From a virus, in IMG/VR virus record IMGVR_UViG_3300008267_000005, positions 1-64,000 of that record: 64,000 bases of DNA; one strand, 5' to 3'. The notes below the pieces were generated by a model. It did no database searches, was not told where the DNA came from, and was given only the letters and a program-made list of their open reading frames with translations. This document shows, in pieces, positions 38,744-47,212 of the stretch (its first letter is position 1; every line of letters starts with the position of its first letter). Position numbers and translations under genes: made by a program.

Positions 38744-38947
38744 ATGACTACCTTTTCAGATTTTGGACGTTATGGAACAAGGATACAGACATATAAGTCT
38801 TTTACCCTAGAACCTGTTTCAAATAGTCCAAAAAATGAGCGTGTTGATTTTTATCTGGAATATTTTAAAAATCTCTCTCCAGAAGGCTTCGAATTATCTT
38901 CAAATGGTGACTCTATAACAATAAAGGTTCCACCAAAGACCACTTAA
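38744..38947 (+). CDS. small hypothetical protein, 67 aa
   Basis: Soluble, with a Phe/Tyr-rich start and an ending that looks like a beta hairpin (LSSNGDSITIKVPPKTT). Not recognised. A GATATATA motif immediately precedes it. Lies between the membrane protein and smpB. Confidence 0.7.
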   Translation: MTTFSDFGRYGTRIQTYKSFTLEPVSNSPKNERVDFYLEYFKNLSPEGFELSSNGDSITIKVPPKTT

Positions 38948-38971
38948 CATTTAGCAATTGGATCTATACGT

Positions 38972-39400
38972 ATGAAGAATAGTATTTACATTAAAAACAG
39001 GAAAGCATCTTTCGATTATTTTTTTCTTGAGGAGTATACAGCAGGAATTCAATTGTTAGGCTCAGAGGTAAAGTCTATAATATCAGGTAAGGTGTCTATG
39101 GTAGATGCTTTTTGCTATATTGACAAAAATGAAATTTTTCTTAAAGGCTTAAATGTTTCTCCTTTAGGTGATTTTTCTCATGATTCTTTACGGGTTAAAA
39201 AATTACTCCTTAAAAAAAGTGAGATTGCAAAATTGCAAAGAGGATTAAGTACAGGAATTACAATCGTTCCTTTCTTGATATTTACCAATGAAAGAGGTAA
39301 GATCAAAATAAAAATTGCTCTTTCTAGGGGTAAGAAAAACTATGACAAAAGAGCTTCTATTAAGGAAAAAGAATTATCTAGGGAATTAAGAAAATCATAG
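38972..39400 (+). CDS. smpB: SsrA-binding protein SmpB
   Basis: The product is 142 aa, close to the usual length. SmpB binds tmRNA and delivers it to stalled ribosomes in trans-translation. Conserved blocks are all present: KNRKASFDYFFLEEYTAGIQ at about 9-28, LGSEVKSIISGKVSMVDAF, a central NVSPLGDFSHDSLRVKKLLL (H-D-x-x-R-x-x-KLLL), then ITIVPFLIFTNERGKIKIKI and the basic C-terminal tail GKKNYDKRASIKEKE that reads the mRNA channel. It appears intact. No tmRNA gene is recognisable in the window, so it may act with the host tmRNA. Very unusual in a phage. Confidence 0.93.
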   Translation: MKNSIYIKNRKASFDYFFLEEYTAGIQLLGSEVKSIISGKVSMVDAFCYIDKNEIFLKGLNVSPLGDFSHDSLRVKKLLLKKSEIAKLQRGLSTGITIVPFLIFTNERGKIKIKIALSRGKKNYDKRASIKEKELSRELRKS

Positions 39401-39420
39401 GTTCCTTTGTCTACTTAGGG

Positions 39421-39428
39421 GATATATA
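39421..39428 (+). promoter_or_regulatory. GATATATA late-type motif
   Basis: GATATATA, 13 nt before the ATG of the sensor kinase operon at 39442. Confidence 0.5.
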
Positions 39429-39441
39429 GCAAGTAAACTAA

Positions 39442-41565
39442 ATGCTTAAATCCTCTAAAATATCTTTACTGGTTTGTATTGTTTTAATGACAATATTCTT
39501 TTCGGTAAAAACATTAGTTCTTTTCGAGACCGTACAAAGTTCTAGGTTAACTAGGATAACCGAATATATTTGTTTCCTTTCTTTCGCTCCCTTCTTTTTT
39601 ATGCTCATTAGGGATCTCAAAATCAAAACGAAAGACACAATATTTCTGAATGATTATTCTAAGAAAATTAATTCTTCCCTGATTAAACAGGCATATAATG
39701 AAATTTACTATTTTGGTGATATCGATCAAGCAGCAAGGTCTGTAACTAAAGAAATAACGGAAACGATTGATGCAGATAGAGCTTCTATTTGGTTGTATAA
39801 CAAAGATAGATCTGGGATTGTTTGTCAGCAATTGTATTCAAAATTAGAAGATTCATTCCAAGACGGAATAGAGTTATTCGAAAAAGATTTTTCAGAGTAT
39901 TTTGAAGCTTTGAGAAATGAACCAATAATAGTTGCAAATGATGCTGAAAACCATCCCTCCACAAGATGTTTTACTGATCCATATCTAAAACCTTTAGGGA
40001 TAAAATCGATGCTGGATGTTCCTATTTGGTACAAGGGATCAAATATTGGTGTGATTTGTATAGAGAATCTCACCTCTAGGAAATGGAGAAAAATAGAAGT
40101 TAATTTTGCACAGATCCTTTCTTCGCTATATTCGTTTGGATTCTCGATGCACGAAACCAATGATTTGCTTAGGAGAATCAAAGAAACTGAAAATTTTATC
40201 GACAAATCATCTCTGGTTTCAATAGCTGATAAAAACGGAAAAATAACTTATGTCAACGAAAAATTTTCTGAAGTTTCTGGTTGGAGTCTAGAAGAAGCTT
40301 GTGGTCAAGATCACTCTATTGTAAACTCCGGTCTACAACCTGATGGATACTGGGGGAAAATGTATGAGAAAGTTTTGAATGGACAAATATGGAATGACAT
40401 TGTAGTTAACAGATCGAAGAATGGACATTTATATTATGTTGATACTTATATCAAGGCAATTTTTGATTCTGGGGGTAAACTAGAGGGATTCCATTCCATT
40501 CGACAAGATGTAACTGAAGTTATAAGAAAAGAAACTGAGATTAGAAATAGGATGAATGCTATCAATCAATCCAATGCTGTTATAGAATTTGATTTAGACG
40601 GGAATATAATGTTTGCTAATAATCTTTTTTTGGAAACTATGGGTTACGATTCTTTTGATGAAATAAAAGGAAAGAATCATAGTTTGTTTGTTTCAGAAGA
40701 GGAGAAAAATAGTAGGGAATATTCCAACATGTGGAAAAATCTATGCATGGGAATTTATTTTTCAAACGATGTAGTTAGGATCAGAAAAAATGGGGAACAG
40801 GTTTTTCTTCAATCCACCTATAATCCAATTTTAACTACTGATGGGAAACCATATAGAATAATGAAAATTGCTACTAATGTTACTGAATCTGTTAAACAAA
40901 AAAATGAAATAGAAAAAAAGAACACTTATTTGGAACATGCTGCTAAAATTTTAAGACACGATATGCACTCTGGGATTAATACGTATATTCCTAGAGGACT
41001 AGGATCTTTAGAAAGAAGGCTCAAACAGGAAGATATAGATTCGCTTAAAATTGAAGCTCCAATCAAAATGATCAAAGAAGGTCTTAGACATGCCCAGAAG
41101 GTTTACAAGGGTGTTTATGAATTTACAAATTTAGTAAAGAAGGATGTAGTTCTAAATAGAACAGATTGTAATTTAAAAATAATCCTACAGGACTATCTTT
41201 CTGCAACTGCTTATCATAGTCAAGTTATCATTTCAGATCTTCCAACAATCAGCGTGAATGAACCACTATTTTGTACTGCTGTAGACAACCTAATAAGGAA
41301 TGGACTTAAGTACAATGACTCGGAAACAAAATTTGTCAAGATTTATTTTGAAGAAGATACTCTTTATATACAGGATAATGGAAGAGGTATAACACAGGAA
41401 GACTTTGAACATTTATCTAAACCCTATACTAGGAAAGAGGGGCAAAAGGAATCTGGAACCGGATTAGGTTTAAACATATGTGTAGCAATTCTTCACGAGC
41501 ATGGATTTTCTATAACTTGTGAGAAAAACCAAATAGGGACCAAGATGAAAATAAAGATGCTATAA
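39442..41565 (+). CDS. membrane sensor histidine kinase (GAF-PAS-PAS-HK)
   Basis: The product is 707 aa. Two spans at about 7-28 and 42-56, a GAF domain (about 75-250), PAS domain 1 (about 255-370: ADKNGKITYVNEKFSEVSGW) and PAS domain 2 (about 375-490: IMFANNLFLETMGY), then the kinase core. The H-box is LRHDMHSGINTY with predicted phospho-His506, unlike the common HDLRNPL/HELRTPL. ATP site: N-box DNLIRNGLKYN, G1 DNGRGIT, G2 GTGLGLNI. All ATP-binding motifs look intact. First gene of an operon with a second kinase and a receiver protein; its stop overlaps the next start (TAATG). Confidence 0.93.
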   Translation: MLKSSKISLLVCIVLMTIFFSVKTLVLFETVQSSRLTRITEYICFLSFAPFFFMLIRDLKIKTKDTIFLNDYSKKINSSLIKQAYNEIYYFGDIDQAARSVTKEITETIDADRASIWLYNKDRSGIVCQQLYSKLEDSFQDGIELFEKDFSEYFEALRNEPIIVANDAENHPSTRCFTDPYLKPLGIKSMLDVPIWYKGSNIGVICIENLTSRKWRKIEVNFAQILSSLYSFGFSMHETNDLLRRIKETENFIDKSSLVSIADKNGKITYVNEKFSEVSGWSLEEACGQDHSIVNSGLQPDGYWGKMYEKVLNGQIWNDIVVNRSKNGHLYYVDTYIKAIFDSGGKLEGFHSIRQDVTEVIRKETEIRNRMNAINQSNAVIEFDLDGNIMFANNLFLETMGYDSFDEIKGKNHSLFVSEEEKNSREYSNMWKNLCMGIYFSNDVVRIRKNGEQVFLQSTYNPILTTDGKPYRIMKIATNVTESVKQKNEIEKKNTYLEHAAKILRHDMHSGINTYIPRGLGSLERRLKQEDIDSLKIEAPIKMIKEGLRHAQKVYKGVYEFTNLVKKDVVLNRTDCNLKIILQDYLSATAYHSQVIISDLPTISVNEPLFCTAVDNLIRNGLKYNDSETKFVKIYFEEDTLYIQDNGRGITQEDFEHLSKPYTRKEGQKESGTGLGLNICVAILHEHGFSITCEKNQIGTKMKIKML

Positions 41566-42152
41566 TGAAAACGCTATTATTAGTTTTCCTCCTAATTTCT
41601 TCTTTGGTTTATTCACAAAACCAATATCCCATTCAAACTATTTTTCGTGGGGACTCTGTAGTTATTCTGACAATCGCACAAAGTGAAGAGATTAACAGAA
41701 CTATCGATGAACAAAATCTGTTGATGCTAAATAAATTTAAAGCTTTTAAAAACACAACGGATAGTCTTAATCGTTTTATTTCATTACAAAATAAAGAAAT
41801 TGATAGTCTCAAAAATTCATTAGATTCCTCTTTAGCATGGAATAACGCTCTTTTAGATAGCATATGGAAATGGTCACTTTCACCTTCGATTATTTTCACC
41901 TCAAGTCCTTTAGATACTGAGCTTTATGTTTTAGACCTTTCAAGATATTTTCTTACAACTGACGACTATGGAATTTTTTTACCAAGGATGAAAGACAGTG
42001 AATATAGAAGATTCTTAGAATATTCTGAAAACGGACAAGGTCCAGGATCAAGAGAAAGGGGATTTGGGGGACTAGGTGATTTGGAACTTGTTGGTCAAGA
42101 AAGAATCAGACAAAGAAAAGTTTGGAAACACAAATCACAATGGAAAAAATGA
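41565..42152 (+). CDS. exported coiled-coil protein of the signalling operon
   Basis: The product is 195 aa. Signal peptide at 1-17 (ends VYSQ), then a coiled coil at about 48-95 (EEINRTIDEQ...SLKNSLDSSL), and a globular, Gly/Arg-rich C-terminal part. Predicted periplasmic. Located between the two kinase genes with TAATG and ATGA overlaps, so it is made with them and could be the partner or ligand-binding subunit of the kinase periplasmic parts; inference. Confidence 0.82.
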   Translation: MKTLLLVFLLISSLVYSQNQYPIQTIFRGDSVVILTIAQSEEINRTIDEQNLLMLNKFKAFKNTTDSLNRFISLQNKEIDSLKNSLDSSLAWNNALLDSIWKWSLSPSIIFTSSPLDTELYVLDLSRYFLTTDDYGIFLPRMKDSEYRRFLEYSENGQGPGSRERGFGGLGDLELVGQERIRQRKVWKHKSQWKK

Positions 42153-43405
42153 AAAATGCCCTTATCCTTTTAATTCTATTCTTACCTTTATTTTCTTTAT
42201 CGCAAGATACAGTAGTGGACAGAAGAATACGCCCTGTATGGGTTGAACCAGAAAAGGTGTTTGAACCTAAGGAGGAAAAAGTCATAACCGCAACAATCTT
42301 GGAAGATGAACTATTTGTAGTTGAAAGCGTTAAAAAAGATTTACAGTTCTTAGAGACGTTACCAAAAACTTACGAAGAACTTCCCAAGCAGGATTTAAAG
42401 AATATTCTTCAAGAGATTGATAATAAAATAAATAAGCTTATTCAAGAGAGAGATTCGTTACTCCAAGCAAAAGTTGTTAATCAAAAATTAGTCGAAACTA
42501 AAGAGGGAACAATTAAAACTCTTAAAAAGGAAAAGAACATTGTTACCTTAACTCTTGAATCTGGAGATTTAAAAGACGAAAATGGAAATCTTATAGTTGA
42601 CAAGGAAATTTTAAAGACTGAAAAAGAAACATATAAGAAATATCTTTATACTGCAATTATTGGATTAGTTCTTTCAATACTTGGAGTTATGGTTCTTTTA
42701 CAGAGAAAAACAATCAGGGTCAAAGACGGAGAGATAGAAAGCCAGTTAGACGATATAAACAAAAAGAACACTTATTTAGAGCACGCAGCCAGAATTATCA
42801 GGCACGATATGCACTCGGGAATTAACACATACATTCCTAGGGGACTGACTTCTTTAGAAAAGAGGATATCTCCAGAAGAAGTACAAAATCTTAAGATAGA
42901 GACCTCTTTAAAAATGATTAAGGATGGATTGGCTCACACTCAAAGGGTTTACAAGAGTGTGTACGAGTTTACTAATTTGGTAAAGCAAAATGTTGTTTTA
43001 GATAAAAAGTTGATTAGTATTTCCGAGATATTGCAAAACTATATGAGCAACACCTCTTATTCAAACCAGGTTAAACTTGAGTCGCTTCCTGACTTAGAGG
43101 TTAATGCAGTATTATTTTGTAATGCACTCGATAATCTTATAAAGAATGGACTTAAATATAATGACAACGAGGATAAATATGTTAGAATTTACATGGAAGA
43201 AGAAAATCTCGTAGTTCAAGACAACGGGAGAGGACTAACAAGAAAACAGTTTGAAAAAATCATCAAACGCAAAAGGGAAGAACAAGAGGAAGGGGAAATG
43301 GGACTGGGTTTGAGTATTTCTAATGTAATTTTTAAGGAGCACGGATTTGAGATGTTGTGTGATAAAAATGACATCGGAACCAAAATAATAATTAAACTGA
43401 AATAA
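42149..43405 (+). CDS. second sensor histidine kinase with periplasmic coiled coil
   Basis: The product is 418 aa from ATG 42149 (ATGA overlap; an in-frame ATG lies 9 nt earlier). Signal peptide MKNALILLILFLPLFSLSQD, a periplasmic region with a coiled coil (about 85-160), one span at about 165-185, a short linker helix, then a kinase core. The stretch KKNTYLEHAARIIRHDMHSG (phospho-His219) through PRGL is nearly identical to that of the first kinase, as are the N-box DNLIKNGLKYN and G1 DNGRGLT; G2 is MGLGLSI. The two kinase cores are paralogues with different sensors, so they probably share one response regulator. Confidence 0.92.
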   Translation: MKNALILLILFLPLFSLSQDTVVDRRIRPVWVEPEKVFEPKEEKVITATILEDELFVVESVKKDLQFLETLPKTYEELPKQDLKNILQEIDNKINKLIQERDSLLQAKVVNQKLVETKEGTIKTLKKEKNIVTLTLESGDLKDENGNLIVDKEILKTEKETYKKYLYTAIIGLVLSILGVMVLLQRKTIRVKDGEIESQLDDINKKNTYLEHAARIIRHDMHSGINTYIPRGLTSLEKRISPEEVQNLKIETSLKMIKDGLAHTQRVYKSVYEFTNLVKQNVVLDKKLISISEILQNYMSNTSYSNQVKLESLPDLEVNAVLFCNALDNLIKNGLKYNDNEDKYVRIYMEEENLVVQDNGRGLTRKQFEKIIKRKREEQEEGEMGLGLSISNVIFKEHGFEMLCDKNDIGTKIIIKLK

Positions 43406-43409
43406 AATT

Positions 43410-43841
43410 ATGATTGATTCAATTTTGTTAGTAGACGATGAGGACTTATTCCACTTAGTTTTTGAGGATTCCTGTTCATTGTTAGATATAACTCTTTCTT
43501 TAAAGACCTTGAACAGCTCAGATGAAGCTGCTAAACTTTTCCAGCAGTGGCAGAAAAACCCAGCAGAAAAACCAGAATGTGTTTTTGTTGACTTGAATAT
43601 CATAGGTTCTTCCTTTGATGGTATCGAGCTTATTAGAAAAATCAACTTTGAATACGGAAATCACGTTGTGATAGGTATAATTTCATCATCTAATGAACCC
43701 GATGAACAGGCTAAAGCAATACAAGCGGGAGCTCAATTTTGGATTATAAAATCTGATGATATTGAACCAAGACTTGAAGAATTTAAAAAGGATTACGACG
43801 GATACAAAAAAAGAACTGCACCTTTCAAAGTTTATAAGTGA
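43410..43841 (+). CDS. single-domain response regulator (receiver)
   Basis: The product is 143 aa and is a bare receiver domain. Acidic pair Asp9/Asp10 in ILLVDDED, phospho-acceptor Asp61 in CVFVDLN, Ser in IGIISSSNEP, and the conserved Lys in FWIIKSDD are all present. The last about 20 residues are basic. No DNA-binding output domain is attached, so it may act by protein contact, as CheY or as a phosphorelay intermediate. It is 4 bp after the second kinase gene and overlaps the next gene by 4 nt (GTGA). Confidence 0.92.
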   Translation: MIDSILLVDDEDLFHLVFEDSCSLLDITLSLKTLNSSDEAAKLFQQWQKNPAEKPECVFVDLNIIGSSFDGIELIRKINFEYGNHVVIGIISSSNEPDEQAKAIQAGAQFWIIKSDDIEPRLEEFKKDYDGYKKRTAPFKVYK

Positions 43842-44527
43842 TTAAACTAACCAGTGAAATAAAGAAGGAATTAATTTCCATCTCTGAATCTAAAAATCTT
43901 TTTTTAGAAGGTAACATCATTAAAGTAATAGATTCTGGTGGGGACGAGGAATTTAGCGAGTATTTAAAAAAGTGTTCAGAGAAAGATATTGCCACTAGGA
44001 AGAAAAGGCTCGAAATCACCAAACAGATCCAGACAAAAAATAAGGAGTTATTGGATCTTAATGATGAGAACAAAAGAATAATGGAGGAGCTTCAGGAAGC
44101 CCTTACTCAAACAGAAACTTCTAAAGAACAAATCGAAAGTCAAAATAAAGAACTGCTACTCTGGAAAGATGACAACGAAAGGATGAGTCAAGAACTCAGG
44201 GAAGAAATGCTTAAATCTGAGAGAGCAAGGGAAGAAGCAGAAAAGGCTAAACAAAATGCTGAAAATGATTTAGATGTTCTACAGAAAAGAACACAATTCG
44301 AATTAATTAGCACCATAGTAAGGGTTGCTCTTTATATAATTCTAGGAGTAGGTTTGGTCACAACCGGGCTTTATTTAACTGCAATGTTCACAGATAAGGA
44401 CACACAAATAATTAGTTCTACCTGGAGCAATATGTTTGGTATTCTATTAACAAATGCCTTTAGTATTATCGGTACTATAATGGGTGTTAAATATGCTTCG
44501 CAAGGATCAGGAAAATCTGGAGAATAA
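43838..44527 (+). CDS. coiled-coil membrane protein of the signalling operon
   Basis: The product is 229 aa from GTG 43838, which overlaps the receiver stop. Residues 1-50 are soluble, 50-150 a long coiled coil (LLDLNDENKRIMEELQEALT), then two spans at about 155-182 and 198-222 with GTIMGVKYASQGSGKSGE at the end. The soluble part could bind the receiver and pass the signal to the membrane pair, which recalls small two-span lysis-type proteins. This output role is a hypothesis. Confidence 0.82.
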   Translation: MIKLTSEIKKELISISESKNLFLEGNIIKVIDSGGDEEFSEYLKKCSEKDIATRKKRLEITKQIQTKNKELLDLNDENKRIMEELQEALTQTETSKEQIESQNKELLLWKDDNERMSQELREEMLKSERAREEAEKAKQNAENDLDVLQKRTQFELISTIVRVALYIILGVGLVTTGLYLTAMFTDKDTQIISSTWSNMFGILLTNAFSIIGTIMGVKYASQGSGKSGE

Positions 44528-44611
44528 TTTTTTTTATTTAGAAAATTCCCATAGATTCGCAGGTGAATAACAATTGGACGAATTATTTCCGACTTCACGA
44601 CTAAAATATTC

Positions 44612-44797
44612 ATGGGAAGAAAAACACTAAATTACCCTGACATTGAAGGTATTGAATTGGAAGGAAGCAGAAAGGAGCTTTTTGAAGTTATGAATGATAA
44701 ATTTCCTGGAGGAAATAAACTCACACAAAAAAGTTTCTGTTTTTCTATTCCTGAAGAAAGGGTCCATGTTTATTTAAGAGATTTTAAACGATACTAA
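44612..44797 (+). CDS. small hypothetical protein, 61 aa
   Basis: MGRKTLNYPDIEGIELEGSR, then GGNKLTQKSFCFSIPEERVH. Soluble, not recognised. The 84 bp before it contain no clear promoter. Followed closely by a lipoprotein gene. Confidence 0.65.
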   Translation: MGRKTLNYPDIEGIELEGSRKELFEVMNDKFPGGNKLTQKSFCFSIPEERVHVYLRDFKRY

Positions 44798-44803
44798 AAG
44801 ACT

Positions 44804-45052
44804 ATGAAAAAAATAATTTATTTAATCATTCCAGTTTTCATTATCGGCTGTTTCGATAAACAAAAGGAAGTCAAGAAAGTCAAATGTGAAGTTGTTTCTT
44901 CTGAAAAAATTCCAATAGTTTCTGTTATGGATGAAATCAACAGGAAAAATCAATGGAGGGTTAAAACTGATTGTTGGGACAACACGTTCGTGGTAGATAA
45001 ACAATATTGTCCAGGAGATTCTATTGAGATCGAAGTGATTTCATTTAAGTAA
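44804..45052 (+). CDS. small lipoprotein, 82 aa
   Basis: The signal peptide KKIIYLIIPVFIIGC ends in a lipobox with Cys16; the mature part is short, with Cys27, Cys57 and Cys68. Predicted anchored to the inner or outer membrane. It could be an o-spanin partner for the coiled-coil protein of 27022-27513 because it lies just before the endolysin gene; this is speculation. Confidence 0.75.
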   Translation: MKKIIYLIIPVFIIGCFDKQKEVKKVKCEVVSSEKIPIVSVMDEINRKNQWRVKTDCWDNTFVVDKQYCPGDSIEIEVISFK

Positions 45053-45069
45053 ATTAAGGACTTTTTGGG

Positions 45070-45077
45070 GATATATA
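45070..45077 (+). promoter_or_regulatory. GATATATA late-type motif
   Basis: GATATATA, 16 nt before the endolysin ATG at 45094. Confidence 0.5.
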
Positions 45078-45093
45078 GTAAAAAATATATCTC

Positions 45094-45927
45094 ATGATTC
45101 TTAAACTCGGCTCTAAAGGTCCTGATGTGGAAAGATTACAGAAAGCTCTAGGAATTGGAGCAGACGGAAATTTCGGTCCAGGCACAGAACAATCGCTAAA
45201 ACAATGGCAAGAAAAACACGGTCTCACTGCTGACGGAATAGCAGGCCCAGCAACATTGGATCGGATGGGAGTTACTGCTTCTTTTCCTGATGCCCCTTCA
45301 GCATCACCAGTTACCATTCCATCAAGCTCTTTCAAGCTGGATAAACTAAAAGGTCATATTCCGGATGCAGTGATTGCACAGATTCCAGACACTGCTGCAA
45401 AATTTGGAATTACAAACACTTTAAGACTTGCACACTTCTTAGCTCAGTGTGGTCATGAATCAGGAGGTTTCAAAGCTGTCTCTGAGAATCTAAACTATTC
45501 AGCTGATGGCCTTAAAAAGATTTTTCCTAAATACTTTCCTGGAAACTTAAACGAATCATATTCTAGACAACCCGAAAAAATTGCCAACAAGGTTTATTCT
45601 TCTAGAATGGGAAATGGAGATGAAGCTTCTGGTGATGGCTATAAATTCAGAGGTAGAGGTTATATCCAACTAACAGGAAAATCTAATTACTCAGCTTTCG
45701 ATAAAATGGTTGATGAAGATATCTTAGCCAATCCAGATTTAGTTGCAACTAAATATCCATTGATGTCTGCTGCATTTTTCTTCAACAATAACGGACTTTG
45801 GAGCATATGTGATAAAGGTGCAGATGATGCAACTGTCACAGCAGTAACAAAGAGAGTAAACGGAGGAACTATTGGATTACCTGATCGTATCAAACATTTC
45901 AAAGAATACTATAGCCTCTTGGCCTAA
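45094..45927 (+). CDS. endolysin: peptidoglycan-binding domain plus GH19
   Basis: The product is 277 aa. Residues 1-58 are a PG_binding_1 domain (LKLGSKGPDVERLQKALG, DGNFGPGTEQSLKQWQ, DGIAGPATLDRMG). Linker at 60-80. Residues 85-275 are a GH19 (chitinase-like lysozyme) domain with catalytic Glu122 in QCGHESGGF, and FRGRGYIQLTGKSNYS near 188-203. It would hydrolyse peptidoglycan glycan strands during lysis. No signal peptide or tag, so release depends on a holin (candidates at 17439 and 15393). Terminator follows. Confidence 0.93.
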   Translation: MILKLGSKGPDVERLQKALGIGADGNFGPGTEQSLKQWQEKHGLTADGIAGPATLDRMGVTASFPDAPSASPVTIPSSSFKLDKLKGHIPDAVIAQIPDTAAKFGITNTLRLAHFLAQCGHESGGFKAVSENLNYSADGLKKIFPKYFPGNLNESYSRQPEKIANKVYSSRMGNGDEASGDGYKFRGRGYIQLTGKSNYSAFDKMVDEDILANPDLVATKYPLMSAAFFFNNNGLWSICDKGADDATVTAVTKRVNGGTIGLPDRIKHFKEYYSLLA

Positions 45928-45945
45928 ACACTATTTTAATTTTAT

Positions 45946-45975
45946 AGGGTCAGACATCCAAAGTCTGACCCTTTT
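45946..45975 (+). terminator. intrinsic terminator
   Basis: AGGGTCAGAC ATCCAAA GTCTGACCCTTTTA after the endolysin gene. Confidence 0.88.
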
Positions 45976-45981
45976 ATTTTA

Positions 45982-45989
45982 GATATATA
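45982..45989 (+). promoter_or_regulatory. GATATATA late-type motif
   Basis: GATATATA, 5 nt before the ATG at 45995. Confidence 0.55.
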
Positions 45990-45994
45990 CTGCT

Positions 45995-47014
45995 ATGAAA
46001 CACATCAAACTTTTTGAAAATTTCCAAAAATCTAACATTGAAAAAATGGTTAATGACTTTTTCAAAAAGGTACAAATCTATTGTTCCCTAAACTTTCAGG
46101 ATGCTGAGGAAGAGATAGGTGATGATATGAAAAACTATTGGGTGGATTTCTATGAAAGAAATAAATTCAATAAAATAGACAAAGAATTGCCATTGCTTTT
46201 CTGGAGAAATCCGAAAAGATCAAAAGATCTTTTGAAGAATGGTGATTTACCTAAGAAGTCTTTAATTTATAATCATCCGTCAGACTTCGATCCAGGCAAG
46301 AAAGATCTTGCTAAAAAAGCTTTAGATAAAAAAGTAGATTGGTTCCCAAAGACAGTGTTCAATAAGCAGGATTTAAAAACATTAAGATTTCCTATCATTG
46401 CCAAAAAAGATGATTCCTATCAATCCAAGGGTGTAGAAAAAATAGATTCTATTGAGCAATTAGGAAATAAGAAGTTTGATGTTTACCAAGAATGTATTCC
46501 TATTCAAGACGAGTATAGAATAATGTTATTTAAGGGTAACAATGATCAAAGAATAAAGGCTTTTGGCGTTTGGTGCAGAACTCCAAATAATAAAAAATCA
46601 AAATCTTTGAGAGTAAATGAGGCAAAGGAAAAAGAGATCAAATCCAAGTTTATTTGGGAACCTATAGATATCAATTTATTTCCATATTGGAGTCAAATAA
46701 AGCCTATAGCTCAATCTATTTTTGACTTCTATCCTAATCTCAACTTTGTTGGTTTAGATGTTGCTATTGACAATGAAAACAAGGCTTGGTGTATAGAACA
46801 TAACGAAACTCCAGGACTGGTAGGCAACGCATCGATTAGAATTTACAAATATATTTTTGAAGATTGCTTTGGGACTAAAATGCCTTCAGATATAGTTCAA
46901 ATTCTAAAAGACAAGGCTAAAAGTTATGCTAAGACTTATAAGAAGTATGACTATGTTGAGATACCAGACGGAGATCACAACCTTATAGATCTTGATAGTG
47001 AAATTATTCTTTAG
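45995..47014 (+). CDS. tagged ATP-grasp ligase-like protein
   Basis: The product is 339 aa. The N-terminal MKHIKLFENFQKSNIEKM is a clear tag. The body resembles ATP-grasp enzymes (RimK/glutathione synthase-like): RFPIIAKKDDSYQSKGVEKI (ATP-binding Lys and loop) near 132-150, KFDVYQECIPIQDEYRIMLF near 160-180, and NFVGLDVAIDNENKAWCIEH followed by NETPGL near 250-275 (metal ligands E and N). Substrate unknown. A ligase packaged into a phage head would act on host molecules right after DNA injection; this follows only if the tag is a packaging signal. Confidence 0.82.
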   Translation: MKHIKLFENFQKSNIEKMVNDFFKKVQIYCSLNFQDAEEEIGDDMKNYWVDFYERNKFNKIDKELPLLFWRNPKRSKDLLKNGDLPKKSLIYNHPSDFDPGKKDLAKKALDKKVDWFPKTVFNKQDLKTLRFPIIAKKDDSYQSKGVEKIDSIEQLGNKKFDVYQECIPIQDEYRIMLFKGNNDQRIKAFGVWCRTPNNKKSKSLRVNEAKEKEIKSKFIWEPIDINLFPYWSQIKPIAQSIFDFYPNLNFVGLDVAIDNENKAWCIEHNETPGLVGNASIRIYKYIFEDCFGTKMPSDIVQILKDKAKSYAKTYKKYDYVEIPDGDHNLIDLDSEIIL

Positions 47015-47184
47015 AGAGAATGCTCTAAATTTTTTTCTTTGACAACTTCACGGAAAGCCTTTAAGAAAGCATCAGTTCTTTCCCTGTCTTGAACGTTCTC
47101 TGGAACCCTAGAGATTATCTCTGAAACCACACCTAATCTGTGTGCTTCGTGTAAAATTTCTTCTAAATATTCTTCGTTGCTCAT
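47011..47184 (-). CDS. small helical protein, 57 aa
   Basis: The product begins MSNEEYLEEILHEAHRLGVV and is all-helical and charged. Supported by GATAAATA (minus strand, 47189-47197) 4 nt upstream of the start and by tight packing: its stop overlaps that of the convergent ATP-grasp gene. Role unknown. Confidence 0.68.
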   Translation of the reverse strand: MSNEEYLEEILHEAHRLGVVSEIISRVPENVQDRERTDAFLKAFREVVKEKNLEHSL

Positions 47185-47188
47185 GAAG

Positions 47189-47197
47189 TATTTATCG
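47189..47197 (-). promoter_or_regulatory. CGATAAATA late-type motif
   Basis: CGATAAATA on the minus strand, 4 nt before the start at 47184. Confidence 0.45.
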
Positions 47198-47212
47198 CGA
47201 GTTTAAAAAAAA

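Noticed and set aside
39547-40205. Leftward frames inside the first kinase gene
   Set aside because: Antisense shadows of a gene with complete domain structure.
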